From NCBI GenBank assembly GCA_963682175.1, contig OY821779.1, forward strand, positions 5,964,501 through 6,028,500: 64,000 bases of DNA, in the 5' to 3' direction. The position numbers were made by a program, and so were the translations under genes. Source of the stretch: Triglochin maritima. Its lineage: Eukaryota; Streptophyta; Magnoliopsida; Alismatales; Juncaginaceae. Positions 59,491-64,000 of this stretch are shown here, piece after piece. Below the pieces are notes generated by a model that saw nothing but the letters and a program-made list of their open reading frames with translations, had not been told where the DNA came from and searched no databases. Position 1 is the stretch's first letter, and each line of letters begins with the position of its first letter.

Positions 59491-62400
59491 ACTATATTGG
59501 TTTCTAAAAACAAGTTTTTGTGTGAAAATAATGAGATTATATGTTGTAATAGGATTTTAGTATCACTGTTATGTTATTTTGGATCATATTTTAAACTTTA
59601 TACTTTGTATTTACGAACATTGTTGTACTTGATCAGGACTATGCAGACTATATTGGTTTCTTTTATATTATGATTATGATTTTTTTCTTTTTCCAAAACA
59701 AACTACAAGTTGGAGAGGTTGGTCATTCTAATATCTTGGTTTTTATGGAAGAACTGGAGTCACCTAGTTTGAAAAAAGAAAATTCTTAAAACCATAAAGT
59801 TAAAATGGTGAGTTTACTTGCGATCACAAAAGTAAAAGATTCTTTTTTCTTCTAATTAAATCGGGCGGAAGACGAGAATATTAATAGCTAACTAATAAGA
59901 CATTTTAAGAAATTTATATTAAAATTTTGGATCATTTCACAAGATCATCATGATCTTTCTTTTTTGGATCATGTTTTAAGTATTGGAATTTTTGGATCAT
60001 TTCACAAGATTATCATCCCTAGAATGCATACCCGGTATTTTCTACAAAACACCTGATGTACATTTCCTAAAATTTATTATATATCGTTTATTTTGAGATT
60101 GTCCGTTTAATCAAAAAGGACGTATAGTGATTAAGATTTGGACGTTTGCTTAGTTGAGTCTAGGTTGAGCCAACTGTAAACCCATATTACTAGATTCCTT
60201 CATCTGTAATTTGGACAATGATATCTTTCCCATTCTGGTTTTCAGTCCGGACAAAATGTCCACTTTCAATGTTATTTTAAGTACGTAAAACTGATGTCCG
60301 TTGACATTCTTTAACCTCTCTTTGGAACCTCTAAAGAATTTTAACATACCCTAAATATATGAGTATTTACCACAGGAGCTGATATTTTATCTTCTGAATC
60401 CAATCACGCTTGGAAAATTCAGTCTAGTGTTTAGTTGATGGGGAGTTACTTCCAGAGAAATATAACGAATAATATCATGAAAAATATAGACGAGTAGAGC
60501 TAAGCAATGTAAAGTGGGATTAATTCTTTCATTAGCTGTAGAGAACAATGTTAGGTAGAAGAGTCAAAGAGGTGGAGTGTGGCGGCGGTAACCGAGATAG
60601 GAAGAGGTCGTTATCTCTGTCTGTCTTCTTCGAATTAACATCATCATCTACAGTATGTTTGTTTAGATTATAGAAGTTCAAAATGTAATTCAAATAACAA
60701 TATATCCAAAGATTGTAATTAGTCCCAACATTGTTCCCAAACTTGATAATTAACACAAGAACTCTATAGATTGCGACAACGCAAATCCAAACTCAATGGT
60801 CAATTCTCCATATCTTAAATAAGGATTAACAATTATGCCGTTCATGTTCATTAAATAATAAATAATTCTTCAGGCTCTAATCAACACCTAACATAGCAGC
60901 ACCTTGATTGGCCCCACACTTACTTACCCGCTCAAACAAAATCCACTGGATTGGGTTCACCATAGGCTACCGTACGTCTAGTGCAGACCTAGGCCGCTGC
61001 CACCATAGATTGAACCACAGGGTCTTGACAAGTGGTACTCTTCATTAGTATAAAGCTATATATTTATAGTCACCACCAATAATCAGCATTTTAATTTTTT
61101 TCTTCAAAAACAAAAACATTCTAATTATTGCGTCTTTAACACAACTAGCTCAATAAAACATTAAACAATTGACAATCACGTAGTTAAAAGATTGAGTTTC
61201 AAGTCCAAAAGAATTAATATCAAGACATATATTCAACCCCAACGTAACGAGAAAGTAACATGTGAAACGAAGGAAATAATAATTTAGGCACATAACAATT
61301 AATATCTTAATACAAAAATAGTTAGTCAACACCATTCTTTGATTTAAACCTTGAAATGAAAACAACATTTAACAATAATAAGATAAAACAAATGAAACCA
61401 TAAAGTTCTATAATAGACAAAGTCTTCGTTATTTTTTCCCACGCGTCATTCAATACTTACTCCTTCGTTCAACACTTAGTTACTACTTCAATGAAAACGA
61501 CGATCATGCAAGAAAATAATAATAATAACAATACAATATTTAAGAAGGGATATTTATGCAAAATACCCACAAATTAAATCTTCATTTATATAAATAAACT
61601 CGAGAATATAAATAAATAAAGAAAGATGATAAGATGCATCATGAGAGGAATGGATGATGGGTAGGAGAAGAAGAAGAAGAAGAAGGGAAGAGGTGGGGAC
61701 AGCATCCGTGGCGTGGCGTGGCCTGTCATCCCAGATCTTCCTGTCGGCCATTTTCTACTTCCAACAAAAAAATAAAACCCACCAATCCCGAAACTGGTGG
61801 TTCGAAGTCCGCCACGTTGCGAACTCTTATTGGTGCGAGGGACGGAATTATTGGGGGCATTACGGACGGGACGGGACGAGACTGGTGGGGGTCTGTTGTT
61901 CTGTGCTGCACGTGTACGACGTGGGGCCCACTTCTTCATATCATCCGTTCTTTCCTCCTAATTACAGGTTTGGCCTTTGCTTCTTGTTTAGTTTCTCTTT
62001 GTTCATGAATTTTGTTTTATTTTATTTTTCTTTCTCTTCTTTAATTAAAAGCATTGCCTTTTTATTTTTAGGAAATTAAACATGAACCTACATATATAAA
62101 TAAAATCAATTATACAAAAATATATAAAAACATACATACGCAGAAAACAGGGGTTAACAAAATCATAAACTTTTTGTAATTATAAGAATTCGAATACAGT
62201 GGTTGCAGCTTGCAGAGTTTGCGGTTATTCCAAGCAACGACGATATCATATTTCAACTCAGGAGTGTTGGAAATTTTAAGAATAATAAGTAAAGAGATAC
62301 CAAATTTAGAGTGTTGGAAATTCAGATTCCTAAAATTAAGGATCTTTAACAACCAGGCGAAATCTCAAGAAGATTAATATGCGCACTTAGTTTGGTTTTT

Positions 62401-62888
62401 GAGGGTTAACGTGGATGTTTAAGGATGTGATAAATGATGACGTCGGATTTGTATTTTCTGGGCATTACAACTTACAAGATTAGCGAGGTGCACTTAGTTG
62501 GTTAATACCTCTGTTAATTGTTTTATAAACGTACTGTCGGCCATTATTGGATGCAAATATTTCCAAAGATGACCTAAGTTTTCCATCAACAATTAAATTA
62601 GACGTGACATGGATCTTGTGTGTAAAAATGGACTGTAGCTTTAATAAATGCCGACTCATATGACTAGGACGAGGTCCCGGAATAATGTGTTGTCGCAGTA
62701 ATATGAAAATGTTTTTATTTTCTTGTGTTCGAAGCAATGTTGGTTCGCTCCTACACTGCTCCTATGAAAATAAATATAGGAGTGTCTTAGCCTAAGCAAC
62801 CAACACAACTTAACTAAATGAACATCATTATGTTATGTTTCTATCCCAAATAATTAGTGGATGCGGTTTGGGGTCGTTGACTATTAAA

Positions 62889-62944
<56 letters not shown>

Positions 62945-64000
62945 CAACAACTGAATCCAATGGAGTGGCTTATAGAGATGATCAAAGAGATTAGTTGGGT
63001 GGACGGTGTCTGTTACTTTACTTGAGTGTTAGTTGGGTTTTTCTCCATCATCAACATACGGTTGTTTGGATAATTCATACTGCAACTATTTGACAACTTG
63101 TACTGTAAACAGCTTATAAATTTCTTAGATCGTTATATATCAATTACACTGTTTATGAACAGTACAATGGAAAAGGATTTACAGTAAATAACTAACACTT
63201 GCATCCCTCAGACACAATAAGGACAAAGCCTAAGTTGAACTTGTAAAAAATATAAATTGACAATTAATTCAATAGTAATTTATAGACATCCACTATGTTT
63301 ACAGTTAGTTTAAGTATCAACATTGGATGCGGGTCCGATTCAATGATCATTAATGTGAAGATGTTCCACAACTCATCCTAATCATTAAAATTAACATCAA
63401 CCAGTTATCCATAAAAAAAACTATTTTTGTAATATAACACCTTTGTCTTTGTGTTTGTCTTGGTGAAACAACAAATGGATGTTAATAAATGAACTTATTA
63501 TGGTTGTGACTTGTGTATGTAGGTTTTGTGTTGAGGAATGGAGGTGTTTGTTTAATTAAGATGAGAACAGTAGTGCTTTCGTTTTCAACGACTGGCCACT
63601 GTTTAACATTTCGTTGTCGAACAGTACTTCTTCAACTGTGTGTTTGGCGTGCAGTGCACATGGACCGGCGCTTCTTTCAAATTTAGTCTTTTTTTTTGCC
63701 ATTTAATATTTGTATTCTGCTTTTCCTTTTTTTTGGGGGGGAAATCTTCGTATAAGACTAGCGAAATTGATCAGCCAATGCATGATCTGTAGCTTTCTTC
63801 GTTTTTTTTTTCTTACTATTTTTTGATTTTGATACCATATATTTCACGTACTGGAAAATTTCTTTAGATTTTACAAATTTTTGGTGTTTTCTTTTAGCTC
63901 GACGAAACGGATTGAAACAAGCTATGTAACCAAGGTGGATGCAGCCTTGTGCCGGGTGGGGAACGTGCCACACCATATTAAAAAAAATTCAAATTTCTTT
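59491..64000. other. Gene-free right end of the window
   Basis: AT-rich DNA with no recognised gene. Visible items are a 25-bp direct repeat (59482 and 59638), a TA microsatellite at 62892-62940, and a GC-richer patch at 61690-61940 with no family match. Confidence 0.4.
62892..62940. repeat. TA microsatellite
   Basis: About 24 uninterrupted TA dinucleotides. Confidence 0.95.

Noticed and set aside
61586..62079. Overlapping 96-141-codon frames on both strands
   Set aside because: No domain, no conserved motif and poor start context; likely chance frames in a GC-richer patch.

Overview
This is a stretch of plant nuclear DNA, most likely from a flowering plant. The evidence is spliced genes with GT-AG introns, typical angiosperm families (a Dof factor, an arabinogalactan protein, a plant GEK1-type deacylase, an F-box protein), AT-rich intergenic sequence, and a heavy load of MULE, hAT and LTR elements. 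I cannot name the species.

Layout. (1) 1-10940: remains of a large MULE of the FAR1-related type. Its transposase is split. The N-terminal exons (FAR1 zinc domain, start of the MULE domain) run on the minus strand at 801-1756, and a damaged C-terminal SWIM exon runs on the plus strand at about 3721-4865. Facing it is a minus-strand gene (7007-10601) that joins a mobile-domain-like region, a very long charged coiled coil and a Ulp1/SENP-type cysteine peptidase. Three arrays of one 22-bp minisatellite (core CCGGAATAAG) sit in an intron of each gene and between their 3' ends. (2) 12.2-16.6 kb: an intact small arabinogalactan protein gene, then a decayed RNA-polymerase RPB5-like gene split in its last exon by a hAT element with a perfect 8-bp target duplication. 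(3) 18.2-25.9 kb: a hAT element with perfect 8-bp target duplications, itself split by a 6.5-kb MULE. That MULE carries a plant-mobile-domain gene and a convergent transposase fused to an OTU cysteine peptidase, with GC-rich hairpin arrays in the first intron of each gene. (4) 28-38.4 kb: the main host genes, a CFIm68-like 3'-end processing factor and an eight-exon D-aminoacyl-tRNA deacylase (GEK1). (5) 42.4-49.2 kb: LTR copies around a two-exon fragment of plastid protease SppA. (6) 50.4-52.8 kb F-box gene, 56.9-57.5 kb Dof gene, and two smaller relatives of the second MULE at 53.8 and 58.8 kb. The rest is AT-rich DNA in which I recognise little.

The most striking theme is that two unrelated MULE families here each pair a FAR1/MULE transposase with a mobile-domain-like protein and a cysteine peptidase acting on ubiquitin or SUMO (Ulp1 in one, OTU in the other). 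Each also keeps a tiny first exon and a repeat-filled intron. I checked exon models by hand for frame: the Ulp1 gene (834 codons), transposase-OTU gene (879 codons, one internal stop), GEK1 (351 codons) and F-box gene (405 codons) all close in frame with the splice sites given.
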